Assembly: GCA_965262745.1 (NCBI GenBank)
Contig: OZ253558.1
Location: forward strand, 2,852,001 to 2,916,000
Length of the DNA stretch: 64,000 nt
From: JAJECS01 sp965262745
Lineage (GTDB): Bacteria; Chloroflexota; UBA11872
Reading direction: 5' to 3'
Part shown: positions 9,482 through 20,767 of the stretch, in pieces
How positions within the stretch are numbered: the stretch's first letter is position 1
Layout: every line of letters starts with the position of its first letter
Notes under the pieces: model-generated
The model's database searches: none
What the model was told of the DNA's origin: nothing
Seen by the model: the letters and a program-made list of their open reading frames with translations, nothing else
Program-made: the position numbers and the translations under genes

Positions 9482-10636
9482 ATGACTGCGGGTCGCCCGA
9501 GGCGGAGGTGGACCGCGCTATTGGCGCGCACTCCACGACGACCGCTCGGGACGCACGGGCGCGTTCCGCTAGCGCGGCGTCGTGGACCTGAGAGCCGCAC
9601 GGCTTCGCCGCGCGCCTGGCTGCTGCTCAGCGTGATCGCCGCCGGGGCCGTGGCGTTTTCCCTGATGTTGACGGTCATTGGCAATCCGGTCGGGGGCGTC
9701 GACGAACTCTTGAACGAGGCGCAGTTCATCTTGGCCCCGGAGCCTGAGGCCGCGAGCACGGGGGAACTTCTCGTGCCGCGGGCCGAGGACAGCCGGGCTG
9801 TTCGCGCGACCGTGCCGGCATTGCTGGGGCTCGCGCGCGCGGCGGCGGAAGCCGCCGCCGCGGCTGCCGACTTCCGTGTCGTATTCGATGAAGACTTCAG
9901 TGAGACGGTTGAGGAGGGCCTCGTCAGTCAACAGGCGCCGGAGGCTGGCAGCCTCTATGACACCACCGAGCCGCTGCGTGCCACGCTGAGCCTTGGACGG
10001 CCGCAGGCAGCCGTGCCCAGCGTGGTGGGCCTGCCGGCGGCGGCAGCCCGCGATCGACTTGAGGCCGGCGGCTTTCAGGTGCTGGAAGTCTTGGCATTCA
10101 GCCGCGACGTTGCGCCCGACCTCGTGCTGCGGCAAGACCCCATCGCCGGCAGCGTCATCAATCGCCGCTCGGCGGTGGCGTTGCACGTCAGCCGCGGCGT
10201 TGAAACCGTAATGGTGCCGCCCGTTGCCGGCCGCTCCGAAGACGACGCGCGCCGCGCCATCGAGCTCGCCGGTTTGGTCCTGGCCGAGGTCACCTACAAG
10301 GAGACCGGCAGCGTGCCGAATGGGGTCGTGGAGTCACAAGACCCCGAAGCCGGTGCGAGCTTGGCACGCGGCGACGAGGTTGCGTTGATCGTCGTGCGGG
10401 TGGGTGAGATCGAAGTGCCCGAGTTGCGCGGCCTGTCGACTGCGGCGGCCGAGCGCGAGCTTCTCGATCGCAGCTTGTTCATCGGCGCGCTCACACGGCT
10501 GCCGACGGCGGGCGTGGCTGGCGAGCAGGTCATTGAGCAGGAGCCCGGAGCCGGCGCGCGGGTGCCCCGCGGGTTCAGCGTGCGGCTCACCGTGGCCATC
10601 CCCGGCGAGGCGCTGCCCGAACCGCCGAGCGGATAG
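9482..10636 (+). CDS. PASTA-repeat membrane protein
   Basis: 384 residues. A basic, Arg-rich cytoplasmic N-terminus (about 1-44) is followed by one transmembrane helix (about 45-65, AWLLLSVIAAGAVAFSLML). Then come four PASTA-like repeats with the usual endings QxPxAG: residues ~108-175, ~178-240 (VPSVVGLPAAAARDRLEAGG), ~243-310 (VPPVAGRSEDDARRAIELAG) and ~313-375 (VPELRGLSTAAAERELLDRS). PASTA domains bind peptidoglycan or muropeptides, usually on PknB kinases or PBPs. Here neither a kinase nor a transpeptidase domain is present. It lies 17 nt after smc and converges with the S41 protease. A cell-wall sensing or anchoring role is inference. Confidence 0.82.
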   Translation: MTAGRPRRRWTALLARTPRRPLGTHGRVPLARRRGPESRTASPRAWLLLSVIAAGAVAFSLMLTVIGNPVGGVDELLNEAQFILAPEPEAASTGELLVPRAEDSRAVRATVPALLGLARAAAEAAAAAADFRVVFDEDFSETVEEGLVSQQAPEAGSLYDTTEPLRATLSLGRPQAAVPSVVGLPAAAARDRLEAGGFQVLEVLAFSRDVAPDLVLRQDPIAGSVINRRSAVALHVSRGVETVMVPPVAGRSEDDARRAIELAGLVLAEVTYKETGSVPNGVVESQDPEAGASLARGDEVALIVVRVGEIEVPELRGLSTAAAERELLDRSLFIGALTRLPTAGVAGEQVIEQEPGAGARVPRGFSVRLTVAIPGEALPEPPSG

Positions 10637-10690
10637 CCGGCGCACGCCTTTGCCGCGTCCGCTCCCCGCGACCTCCACCGCCCGGCCCTG

Positions 10691-11941
10691 CTACGGCAGC
10701 GTCGGGTCCCAGATCGGAATGACGTACGTGTGAAGACGGCTGAGCGCCGCCTGCAGCAGCGCGTCATCCGCTCCGCCGTACGGCCCGTCGGAGGACGCCC
10801 GCGGCAAGTCGGGGAAAAGCCCGTCTTCGCTGAGGTTGACGTCATTCGGGGTGATCCAGATACCACTGGTCACGCGCATGACGGACTCGTCGGAAAGCTG
10901 ATGCAACTCCTGCACCGAGCCCTTGCCGAACGTCTCCTCGCCCATCAGGAGGGCACGGTCATGCGCTTGCAGCGCACCCGCTACGATCTCGGACGCGCTG
11001 GCCGATCCTCCGTTGACGAGCACCAGCATGGGCGTCGTGGTATCGCCCCCCTCATCCTGAACCCGCCAGCGCGTGCGGTCTTCATGACGCGATTCTTGGA
11101 TCAGGATCGTCTGTCCCTTGCTCAAGAACTGGGCCGCCACCCGGACGCTGGAATCGAGCAGCCCCCCGGGATTGTTGCGCAGGTCGAGTACGAGCGCGGA
11201 GATGTCCTCCGCCTCGAGCTCGTCCAGAGCCTCACGCAGCTCGCTGGACGTGCGCCGGCCGAAATTGGCAATGCGGACGTAGCCGATCTCGTCGAACCGA
11301 TCCTTGGTGACCGACGGCACGATGATCTGCGCACGCTCCACGGTGACGTCACGAGTGACGTCGCTGTCTTCGGGCCGCAACGTGAGCACCACGGTCGTCC
11401 CTCGCTCGCCACGGACGCGCTCGCCGAACTCGGCCAGCGACAAGCCCTCCGTGGACTCGCCGTCGACGGCGAGTATGAATTCGTGGGCGCTAATGCCGGC
11501 GCGCTCGGCGGGCGATCCTGGCAGCGGCGTGATCACATATGGGAGCCCGTCGCGAAGCTCGATGCGAATGCCTATGCCGTCAAAGCTGCCGCGTATCCGC
11601 TCACGCGAGCGCTCAGCCTCCGTCGTGTTCTGATAGACGGTGTGGCGGTCGTCCGTCGCTCCCGCCAGTCCGCGAATCGCGCCCTCACGAAGCTCCTCGG
11701 GGTCAATGGGACCGCCGTAGAAGTTGGTTTGAATGACAGTCCACGCTTCCCAAAACACCGCGAAATCCACGTCCTCGAAGTCAGTGGGCGGCTCGGGGGG
11801 CGCGTCGCCGGCCAGTTGGGCCAACGGTTGAAATCCCTGGTCGCCTGCAACGGTCCCGGTGACGAATCCCGCGCTGAACACTGCCCAGACCAGAACGGCG
11901 GCAACCGTGATCAGCGTGGCCATCCGGAGCTTGCGGTTCAT
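10691..11941 (-). CDS. S41-family C-terminal processing protease
   Basis: 416 residues. It has an N-terminal membrane/signal segment (residues ~6-27), then a leader domain, a PDZ domain (about 105-190, GIGIRIELRDGLPYVITPLPGSPAERAGI) and the S41 catalytic domain. The nucleophile Ser lies in GGSASASEIVAGAL and the general-base Lys in TFGKGSVQE, with VLDLRNNPGGLLDSSV before them. Such proteases act outside the membrane on periplasmic or envelope proteins. ATG 11941 (MNRKLRMATLI) is preferred over a further upstream GTG because it places the signal segment at the N-terminus. Confidence 0.92.
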   Translation of the reverse strand: MNRKLRMATLITVAAVLVWAVFSAGFVTGTVAGDQGFQPLAQLAGDAPPEPPTDFEDVDFAVFWEAWTVIQTNFYGGPIDPEELREGAIRGLAGATDDRHTVYQNTTEAERSRERIRGSFDGIGIRIELRDGLPYVITPLPGSPAERAGISAHEFILAVDGESTEGLSLAEFGERVRGERGTTVVLTLRPEDSDVTRDVTVERAQIIVPSVTKDRFDEIGYVRIANFGRRTSSELREALDELEAEDISALVLDLRNNPGGLLDSSVRVAAQFLSKGQTILIQESRHEDRTRWRVQDEGGDTTTPMLVLVNGGSASASEIVAGALQAHDRALLMGEETFGKGSVQELHQLSDESVMRVTSGIWITPNDVNLSEDGLFPDLPRASSDGPYGGADDALLQAALSRLHTYVIPIWDPTLP

Positions 11942-12050
11942 GCGAAGACTCGTTAGTTGTGGCTTCCCAAACCTAGCGCAGCGCAACGCGGGTCTCTGTG
12001 GCGAAGTCCTCGCAAGCGCTCAGCGGAGCGCCCCGGCGGTGAACGACCGC

Positions 12051-12752
12051 CTAGGCCGATCCGTCCACGGGGTATGGCTGGGAGGCAGAGCCCACCGGCG
12101 TGTCGGACTGCACGCAGCCGTCACCCATATGGATCACGCGCCGGCGCAGGCGGTTGACGGTGTTGAAGTCATGCGTGGCCACCACGGTGGTCACGCCGTC
12201 CGCGTTGATATCCAACAGCAGGTCGACGATCTCCGCCGCCCGCTCGGGACTCAGACTTTCCGTCGGCTCATCGCAGAGAAGGATCTCGGGGCTCGCAACG
12301 ACCGCGCGTGCAATGGCCACCTTGCGCTGCTCGCCGCCCGACAGCTCGCGTGGAAAGCGCGCCTCCTTGTCGGCCAGGCCCACGCGGCTCAGCACCGCCT
12401 TCACGTCGGACGCAAGCGGCGATCCGCCTATGCCGCGGACGCGCAGCGGCAGCGCCACGTTCTCAGCCACTGTGGCGTTGGGTAGCAACCGTGTGTCCTG
12501 GTAGACCACGCCCAGGCGACGCCGCAGCCGTGTGAGCCCCGATCCGGATAGCTCGGCCGTGTTGCCGCCGCCGACGAGGACGACGCCCGCATCGGGCTGT
12601 TCCTCACGAGAAATGAGGCGCAGCAGCGTGGTCTTGCCCGCGCCGTTCGTACCCATGAGAAACGCGAACTCGCCCCGCGAGATCGACAGCGTGACGCCAT
12701 TCACCGCCCGCACGTCGCCGTAGCTCTTGGTGACCGATTGCAGCACGATCAC
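12051..12752 (-). CDS. Second FtsE-like ABC ATPase (FtsE2)
   Basis: A 233-residue ABC ATPase resembling the FtsE at 13646-14326. Walker A is GTNGAGKTT (about residue 34), signature LSGGEQRKVAIARA, Walker B ILLCDEPTE, and the switch His in ATHDFNTVNR. Its D-loop reads ESLSPE where the companion FtsE has the normal GNLDQE, so the conserved D-loop Asp is lost. The start is GTG, 10 nt after the ftsX stop. It probably pairs with FtsX and/or FtsE as an asymmetric ATPase; that is inference. A separate uncharacterised exporter ATPase is the alternative. Confidence 0.8.
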   Translation of the reverse strand: MIVLQSVTKSYGDVRAVNGVTLSISRGEFAFLMGTNGAGKTTLLRLISREEQPDAGVVLVGGGNTAELSGSGLTRLRRRLGVVYQDTRLLPNATVAENVALPLRVRGIGGSPLASDVKAVLSRVGLADKEARFPRELSGGEQRKVAIARAVVASPEILLCDEPTESLSPERAAEIVDLLLDINADGVTTVVATHDFNTVNRLRRRVIHMGDGCVQSDTPVGSASQPYPVDGSA

Positions 12753-12762
12753 GGAGCGCGCC

Positions 12763-13662
12763 TCACACCGATAGGTAGCGGCGGACCGAGAAGTAGCTGC
12801 CCAAGCTGCCGACGATCAACCCCACGAGCAGCGTAAAAACCGCGAGGTTGCGCACGAAGTCGGCATCCGTCGACAGCGGGAGGAACGAGACGATGCGCGT
12901 GACCACCGGCGCGGCCTGCGCGTAGAGCACAACCAGCGCGATGGCCGCGATGCCCGCGCCGACGCCGCCAATAATCGCGCCTTCAACCACAAACGGCCCG
13001 CGCACAAACCAATCCGTGGCGCCCACGAGCTTCATGATTTCAATCTCCTGGCGCCGCGCGAAGACGGCGATCCGGATCGTATTGACAATGACGAAGAGCG
13101 TGACGCCGGTGAGCGCGATGATGATGGCCGAGCCGGCCACGCGGGCCAGGTTGGAAATCCCGATGACCTCTTCGACGACGTCGAGCGGCACCACGATGTC
13201 ATCGAACACCGCGGTCATCGCTTGCAGCTCTTGCGCCAACCCGGGCACGACGGCTGGATCGTTCAGACGCAGCTCGACGCTCGCGGGCAGTGGGTTGCTT
13301 TGCAGCACGTCCAGGATGTCGCGCTGATCCACGAACCGCGACTCGAAGATCTTGAGGGCGTCGTCCTTCGAGACGAACTGAACCTCGCCCACGCCGGGCC
13401 GCGTACGAAGGTCCTCGATGACCTCCATCACCCGCGTGGGGCGGGCGTCGTCCCGCACGTAGGCAATCAGATTGCTCTTGCGGCCCAACGCCGTCACCAT
13501 CTGATTCAGGGTGTCGTTGATGGCCAGAAACCCGGCCAACGTGATGAGCATGATGGCCGTGGTGACGATGGCGCCGCCCGTCATGGTGCGATTACGCCAA
13601 AGCCCCGTGAGCGCCGAGCCAAGCAGGTAGCGCGCGGCGCGGAGTCTAGCCAATGTAGCCAC
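12763..13662 (-). CDS. ftsX: Cell-division/envelope protein FtsX
   Basis: A 299-residue FtsX-like permease: one N-terminal transmembrane helix (about 28-50), an extracytoplasmic domain (about 52-165, VTALGRKSNLIAYVRDDA...VGEVQFVSKDDALKIF), then three helices with the conserved IRIAVFARRQEIEIMKLVGATDWFVRGPFVVEG loop. FtsEX relays ATP hydrolysis to periplasmic cell-wall hydrolase activation. The GTG start lies inside the end of ftsE (17-nt overlap), giving tight coupling. No obvious hydrolase partner is adjacent, although a peptidase gene lies upstream at 14393-15661. Confidence 0.9.
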   Translation of the reverse strand: MATLARLRAARYLLGSALTGLWRNRTMTGGAIVTTAIMLITLAGFLAINDTLNQMVTALGRKSNLIAYVRDDARPTRVMEVIEDLRTRPGVGEVQFVSKDDALKIFESRFVDQRDILDVLQSNPLPASVELRLNDPAVVPGLAQELQAMTAVFDDIVVPLDVVEEVIGISNLARVAGSAIIIALTGVTLFVIVNTIRIAVFARRQEIEIMKLVGATDWFVRGPFVVEGAIIGGVGAGIAAIALVVLYAQAAPVVTRIVSFLPLSTDADFVRNLAVFTLLVGLIVGSLGSYFSVRRYLSV

Positions 13663-14326
13663 CCTCGGGCTCGTCGCGAACCACCCGGCCGTGCTCGATC
13701 TCTATGACGCGCCGCCGCATCGTGTCGACCAGCGTTCGGTTATGGGTGGCGATGACGACCGTGGTTCCCCGCGCGTTGAGTTGGACCAGAAGCTGAATGG
13801 TCTCCCAGCCAGACTCCTGATCGAGGTTTCCCGTGGGCTCGTCGGCGACGAGAATCGGACACCGCCGCACAAGCGCGCGGGCGATGGCCGCGCGCTGCTG
13901 CTCCCCTCCAGAAAGCTGGTGTGGGAAGTGATCGACGCGCCGGGTCAGCCCGACGGTTGCGAGCGTCTCCTCCACCAGCCCGTCCGACATGTGATCGAAC
14001 TCGCTGGTGGCCTTGAGCACGAACTCGACGTTTTGGCGAACCGTCAGCGAGGGCAACAGCTTGTAGTCCTGATAGATCACCCCCACGCGTCGGCGGAGAT
14101 GCGGAACATCGCGCCGCCGCAGCCGGGTCACGTCGGTGGCTTCGACGAATACGCTGCCGGAGGTCACGGTTTCGTCGCGGTTGATCAGCCGGACGATGGT
14201 CGTCTTGCCCGCGCCGCTGGGGCCCACCAGGAAAGCAAAGTCGCGCTCGGGGATCTCCAGGCTTACCCCATTGAGTGCCTGGGTGCCGTTGGGATACACC
14301 TTGTGGACGTCTTGCAGAACGATCAT
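13646..14326 (-). CDS. ftsE: Cell-division ATP-binding protein FtsE
   Basis: A 226-residue ABC ATPase with Walker A GPSGAGKTT (about residue 36), signature LSGGEQQRAAIARA, Walker B ILVADEPTGNLD and switch His in ATHNRTLVDTM. It is full-length and canonical for FtsE, the cytoplasmic ATPase of FtsEX. The start ATG has GGAAAG 6 nt upstream. It opens the ftsE-ftsX-ftsE2 set. Confidence 0.92.
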   Translation of the reverse strand: MIVLQDVHKVYPNGTQALNGVSLEIPERDFAFLVGPSGAGKTTIVRLINRDETVTSGSVFVEATDVTRLRRRDVPHLRRRVGVIYQDYKLLPSLTVRQNVEFVLKATSEFDHMSDGLVEETLATVGLTRRVDHFPHQLSGGEQQRAAIARALVRRCPILVADEPTGNLDQESGWETIQLLVQLNARGTTVVIATHNRTLVDTMRRRVIEIEHGRVVRDEPEGGYIG

Positions 14327-14392
14327 GAGTGCTTTCCGCGCCGCATGTGCATCGGAGCCCAGAGGGGCACGGTGCCACCATCCCGACGCACG

Positions 14393-15661
14393 TTAATACC
14401 GAGCATATCCGCGGGCAACGCGCGTGCGCCGAACCAGGACCAGGGCCGCCACGGTTGCCATGATGGCGAGCGTGGCCGCGGAAGCGGCGACGAGGTTAGG
14501 CGCTGGCGTCGCCGGCGGCGCCCCATCGCCGCCCGAGGTCGGCGGCGCCGCGCGGACATTGGGCTGGGTCAGGGCTGCAAAGGCGGGATTCTCCACGCCG
14601 TGTGCTCCAAGCCAGGCGCGCTCGAGTTCCGCGAGCGAGACGCCCAACGCCGCCTGCACGGCCTCGTCGTCGGAGACGCCACCCGCGTAGGCCGCCAGCA
14701 ATTGCGCAATGCCTTCATCCCCCCATTCCTCGATGATGTATGCCACCAGCGAGTTGCTCTGCGCGTACGCGTTCAAGGCCGCTCGGCCTGCCGCCGGGAA
14801 GCTGCCGGTGATGCCGCGCAGGGAAACGAACTCATCCTGCTCGACGACCCTCGTCATGATGTCGGCGTAGGGGAATCGCTCAACGAGGTCCGACTCGACG
14901 GTGGTGGCAAGACCCTCGTGGAGCCAGGCCGGCAAGCCCCCAAACGGATTGTCCGTGCGATGTTCCAGGACGATATGGGTCATCTCGTGCGCAACGGTGG
15001 CCTGGAGGTCCAACGGATTGCGATTCTCCACGGGAGCAAACAGCACGGTGACGTTGAATTCGGCGATGGCGGCGCCGCCAACCCATGGGCTGGTGCCGCC
15101 GCCCAAGTCCTGGCGCATGCGCGCGATGTCGGCGTAGAGGATCAGGCGTGTCGGTCGCTCGAGATGGGCGTCAAACCGGTTGGCCAAGGCCTCGAGGGCT
15201 GCGCGAATGCCGATCCGCGCGTCCGCCTCGACCGCCTCGCCACCGTCGTAGATCCAGATCTCCACCAAGCCTTCGCTCGCTACGGTCCAGGGCAGCGTCG
15301 CGTCGATATAGCTGACGCTCGATGGGCCGGTCCGAGCCACCGGCCCATCCGCCGAGTTGACGACGAAGCGGTATTCGATCTCGGTTCCGGCAACCAGCGG
15401 GATTCGCGGTTCCCAGGTGTGCGACGCACGCACAACGCCGTTCGCCCACTGGAATTCGGCGGCGGCGCGTCGGACGACGATGCTGCCCGGCAGCCCATAG
15501 CGCACCTCGACGCCGGCGGGCTCAGGGCCATCGTGCGGCATCTCCAGGCTGAACGTTACACCAGCACCAAACTCCACCTCCGCGGAGAGCAGCGCCGTTT
15601 CGCCGTCGGCCGCCGCCGCCGGTGATATCCCCGCACCGATGAGCGCCAGCGCCACCAGCAT
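14393..15661 (-). CDS. Membrane-anchored gluzincin peptidase (peptidase MA-like)
   Basis: 422 residues: an N-terminal signal peptide (LVALALIGAGISPAAAA), a beta-rich region, and a zinc metallopeptidase domain with HEMTH (about residue 225) and the downstream WLHEGLAT glutamate motif, the HExxH...E ligands of gluzincins. A C-terminal transmembrane helix (about 390-412) is followed by an Arg-rich cytoplasmic end. The protein is therefore exported and anchored. Its substrate is unknown. It sits between prfB and ftsE on the same strand (66 nt before ftsE), so an envelope role alongside FtsEX is possible but unproven. Confidence 0.8.
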   Translation of the reverse strand: MLVALALIGAGISPAAAADGETALLSAEVEFGAGVTFSLEMPHDGPEPAGVEVRYGLPGSIVVRRAAAEFQWANGVVRASHTWEPRIPLVAGTEIEYRFVVNSADGPVARTGPSSVSYIDATLPWTVASEGLVEIWIYDGGEAVEADARIGIRAALEALANRFDAHLERPTRLILYADIARMRQDLGGGTSPWVGGAAIAEFNVTVLFAPVENRNPLDLQATVAHEMTHIVLEHRTDNPFGGLPAWLHEGLATTVESDLVERFPYADIMTRVVEQDEFVSLRGITGSFPAAGRAALNAYAQSNSLVAYIIEEWGDEGIAQLLAAYAGGVSDDEAVQAALGVSLAELERAWLGAHGVENPAFAALTQPNVRAAPPTSGGDGAPPATPAPNLVAASAATLAIMATVAALVLVRRTRVARGYARY

Positions 15662-15693
15662 GGCGACGAGCGGTCGTCGGACGCCCCGCCGGC

Positions 15694-16825
15694 TTATGGC
15701 TGCTTCTCCACGGTCGACGGCACCGTTGCGCGCAGGTAGGCGTCGATGAAGACATCGAGATTGCCGTCGAGCACCGCCTGCGCGTTTCCCACCTCGACGC
15801 CGGTGCGCACGTCCTTGACCATGCGGTACGGGTGCAGGACATACGAGCGAATCTGGCTGCCGAAGTCGACGGCCTTCACGTCGCCTCGCAGCCGGGACTG
15901 CTCGGCCTCGCGGGCGGCGATATCTCGTTCCAGCAGGCGCGCGCGCAGCACTTGCATGGCAACCTCGCGGTTCTGATGCTGCGAGCGCTGGTTCTGCGAA
16001 CTCGCCACGATGCCCGAGGGCCGATGCGTGATGCGCACGGCTGAATCGGTCTTGTTGACATGTTGCCCGCCGTGGCCGCCGGCACGAAACGTCTCGACGC
16101 GGAGATCGGCCGGGTCGATTTCGATGTCACCGGCCTCTTCCAGGACCGGGACCACGTCCACCCGGGCGAACGACGTGTGGCGCCGATTTCCAGCATCGAA
16201 GGGCGACTGGCGAACCAAGCGGTGGACGCCGCGCTCGGCCTTGAGATATCCGTAGGCGAAGTCGCCCTCGATTTGCAGCGTGACGCTCTTGATGCCTGCC
16301 TCATCGCCCGGCGATATATCGATCACGTCGACGCGGTACTTGCGCCGCTCCACCCAACGCGAGTACATGCGCAGCAGCATCTCGGCCCAGTCCTGACTTT
16401 CCGTACCACCCGCGCCCGACTGGATCGTGAGGAACGCCTGGTGGGCGTCGAACTCCCCGCTGAGCAACAGCTGCACGTCGAGTGCATCCAGGCGATGCGT
16501 CAGGGCGGTGGTTTCCGATGAAACCTCCGCCAGCATCTCGGCGTCGTCGGCATCCGCCATCTCCGCCAGCTCCAGAACCTCGGCCGCGACGGCTTCAAGC
16601 CCGTCCCACGTCTCGATCTGGGACTTTAGGCGGGTGATCTCGCGCATGGTGTCGCGAGCCCCGACTTGGTCGCTCCAAAACTCGGGCTCGGCAATCTGCG
16701 CCTCTAGCTCGCCCAGACGCTCGGCACTTGCCGCGAGGTCAAAGATGCCCCCGAAAATCACGCACGCGGTCGCATATCGAGCGCGCGGTCTGTAGGACTT
16801 CGGTGGCCCCGAGAGCTGGTGCCAT
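15694..16825 (-). CDS. prfB: Peptide chain release factor 2, with programmed +1 frameshift
   Basis: RF2 recognises UGA and UAA stop codons. ATG 16825 begins a 28-codon zero frame (MAPALGATEVLQ...RDFRGHL) that meets an in-frame TGA at 16741-16739. A +1 shift continues with DLAASAERLGELEAQIAEPEFW to the stop at 15694, giving about 376 residues. The catalytic GGQ is at RAGGHGGQHVNKTDSAVR. Codon-recognition residues fall in the SP-containing segment VRQSPFDAGNRRHTSF. The gene starts 11 nt after the secA stop. A naive caller would start at a GTG (16761) and lose the N-terminus. Autoregulation by RF2 level is established for this frameshift class. Confidence 0.95.
16738..16753 (-). promoter_or_regulatory. 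prfB programmed +1 frameshift site
   Basis: Read on the minus strand the site is GGGGGCATCTTTGAC: a Shine-Dalgarno-like G-run, three bases, then the slippery CTT followed by TGA and C. This matches the classical RF2 recoding element (CTT-TGA-C) in order and spacing. Slippage occurs on CTT (Leu), after which the frame resumes at GAC. Confidence 0.93.
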
Positions 16826-16836
16826 CGCGCGGCGGC

Positions 16837-19470
<2,634 letters not shown>

Positions 19471-19513
19471 GGCAACAAAGGTTTCCGGGCGCTTGCGGCC
19501 GCTGTTTCAGTTG

Positions 19514-19519
19514 AGTATA
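19514..19519 (-). promoter_or_regulatory. Candidate -10 box for secA-prfB
   Basis: TATACT on the minus strand, giving a predicted leader of about 35-40 nt before the secA ATG. No clear -35 is visible. Confidence 0.35.
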
Positions 19520-19568
19520 TCGGCGGATTCGGCGCCGACGGTGGCATCGCCGACCGGAATCCGGAGAC

Positions 19569-20747
19569 TCAGAGGCTGATGACCTGCTCGTAGAGCTCCA
19601 CGACCTCGGCTTCGGAGGCGAGCGTGGGGTTGTTGGCCGGGCTGCCGCTCGCCAGGGCGTCGCGCGCCATCTTGGGAGCTGCGCGCCGAAACGCCTCGCG
19701 CTCGACGCCCCATTCGGCGAGGGTCGGCACCTCGACTCGGGCGCATAACTCTTCCACCATCCGCATCGCGTTCGCGGCGGCCGCCTCGTCGGTATCCCCG
19801 GCCCCCGCGGCGCCCATCGCTCGACCGATGTCGGCATAGCGCGCCACGGCTCCGGGCACGCTGAACGCCATCACCGCCGGAAGCAGCATGGCGTTCGACA
19901 GCCCATGCGGGACGTGGAATAGCGCGCCGATTGGGCGAGACATCCCGTGGACCAGCGCCACGGAGGAGTTGTGAAACGCCATCCCCGCGTGGAGCGAGCC
20001 CCGCGCCATCGCATCACGCGCGGCAAGGTCGTTCGGGGTCTCGTACGCCTGCACCAGCGCGCCGGCGATGCGTCCAACGGCGTCGATCGCTAGCGCATCG
20101 GTAAGCGCGTAGCTTCGTCGCGAGACGTACGCCTCGATGGCGTGGGTGAGCGCGTCGAGCCCTGTGGAGGCGGTGACGCCTGGAGGCATGCTGACAGTCG
20201 GGGCCGGGTCGACAATGGCGGCCGCGGGCACGAGCCGCGCGCTCATGACCAGCATTTTGACGTCTCGGATAGGGTCGGCGACGGCGACGCCGCGCGTGAC
20301 CTCGGCGCCTGTGCCGGCCGTTGTGGGAATGGCAATGACCGGAAGGCCCGCGCGCGGAATCCGTTCGTAGCCCTCGTAGTCGGGCAGCGTGCCCGGATTC
20401 ACCGCCAGGATGGCGGCCGACTTCGCGGTGTCGATGGCGCTGCCGCCGCCGAACGCGATGACGCCGTCCGCGTTGCTCGCGCGAATATGCCCCAGCGCGC
20501 GGTCCACGTCCTCCGTCGTGGGCTCCGCCGTCAGGGCGTCATCGACGGTGAGCTCGACTTCCGCCTCGGTCGCGTACGCGTGCAGCGTGGGCATCCACGG
20601 TCCACCGGCGAGCACGCGATCCGTCACCAGCACCGCGCGCTGGATGCCAAGGTCCACCAGCGTTTCCGGCAGTCGCGTGAGGGCGCCTTCGCCGACGTGG
20701 ATGACGGGCGGCACGCGAAAGTCTCGGCCCTGCGGCATATCGGCCAT
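19569..20747 (-). CDS. Iron-containing (group III) alcohol dehydrogenase
   Basis: A 392-residue NAD(P)-dependent dehydrogenase of the Fe-ADH family. It has the nucleotide-binding GGGSAIDTAK (about 100-109) and PTTAGTGAEVT. The metal-ligand segments are STGLDALTHAIEAYVS (about 193), HGMSRPIGALFHVPHG (about 262-277) and the Asp before them. It oxidises or reduces short-chain alcohols/aldehydes or related oxo-acids; substrate is not predictable. The start has GAGGAGACCGTC upstream of ATG, a clear ribosome site. It is separated from dnaB by 20 nt and may share its transcript. Confidence 0.9.
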   Translation of the reverse strand: MADMPQGRDFRVPPVIHVGEGALTRLPETLVDLGIQRAVLVTDRVLAGGPWMPTLHAYATEAEVELTVDDALTAEPTTEDVDRALGHIRASNADGVIAFGGGSAIDTAKSAAILAVNPGTLPDYEGYERIPRAGLPVIAIPTTAGTGAEVTRGVAVADPIRDVKMLVMSARLVPAAAIVDPAPTVSMPPGVTASTGLDALTHAIEAYVSRRSYALTDALAIDAVGRIAGALVQAYETPNDLAARDAMARGSLHAGMAFHNSSVALVHGMSRPIGALFHVPHGLSNAMLLPAVMAFSVPGAVARYADIGRAMGAAGAGDTDEAAAANAMRMVEELCARVEVPTLAEWGVEREAFRRAAPKMARDALASGSPANNPTLASEAEVVELYEQVISL

Positions 20748-20767
20748 GACGGTCTCCTCTGGCGGCC

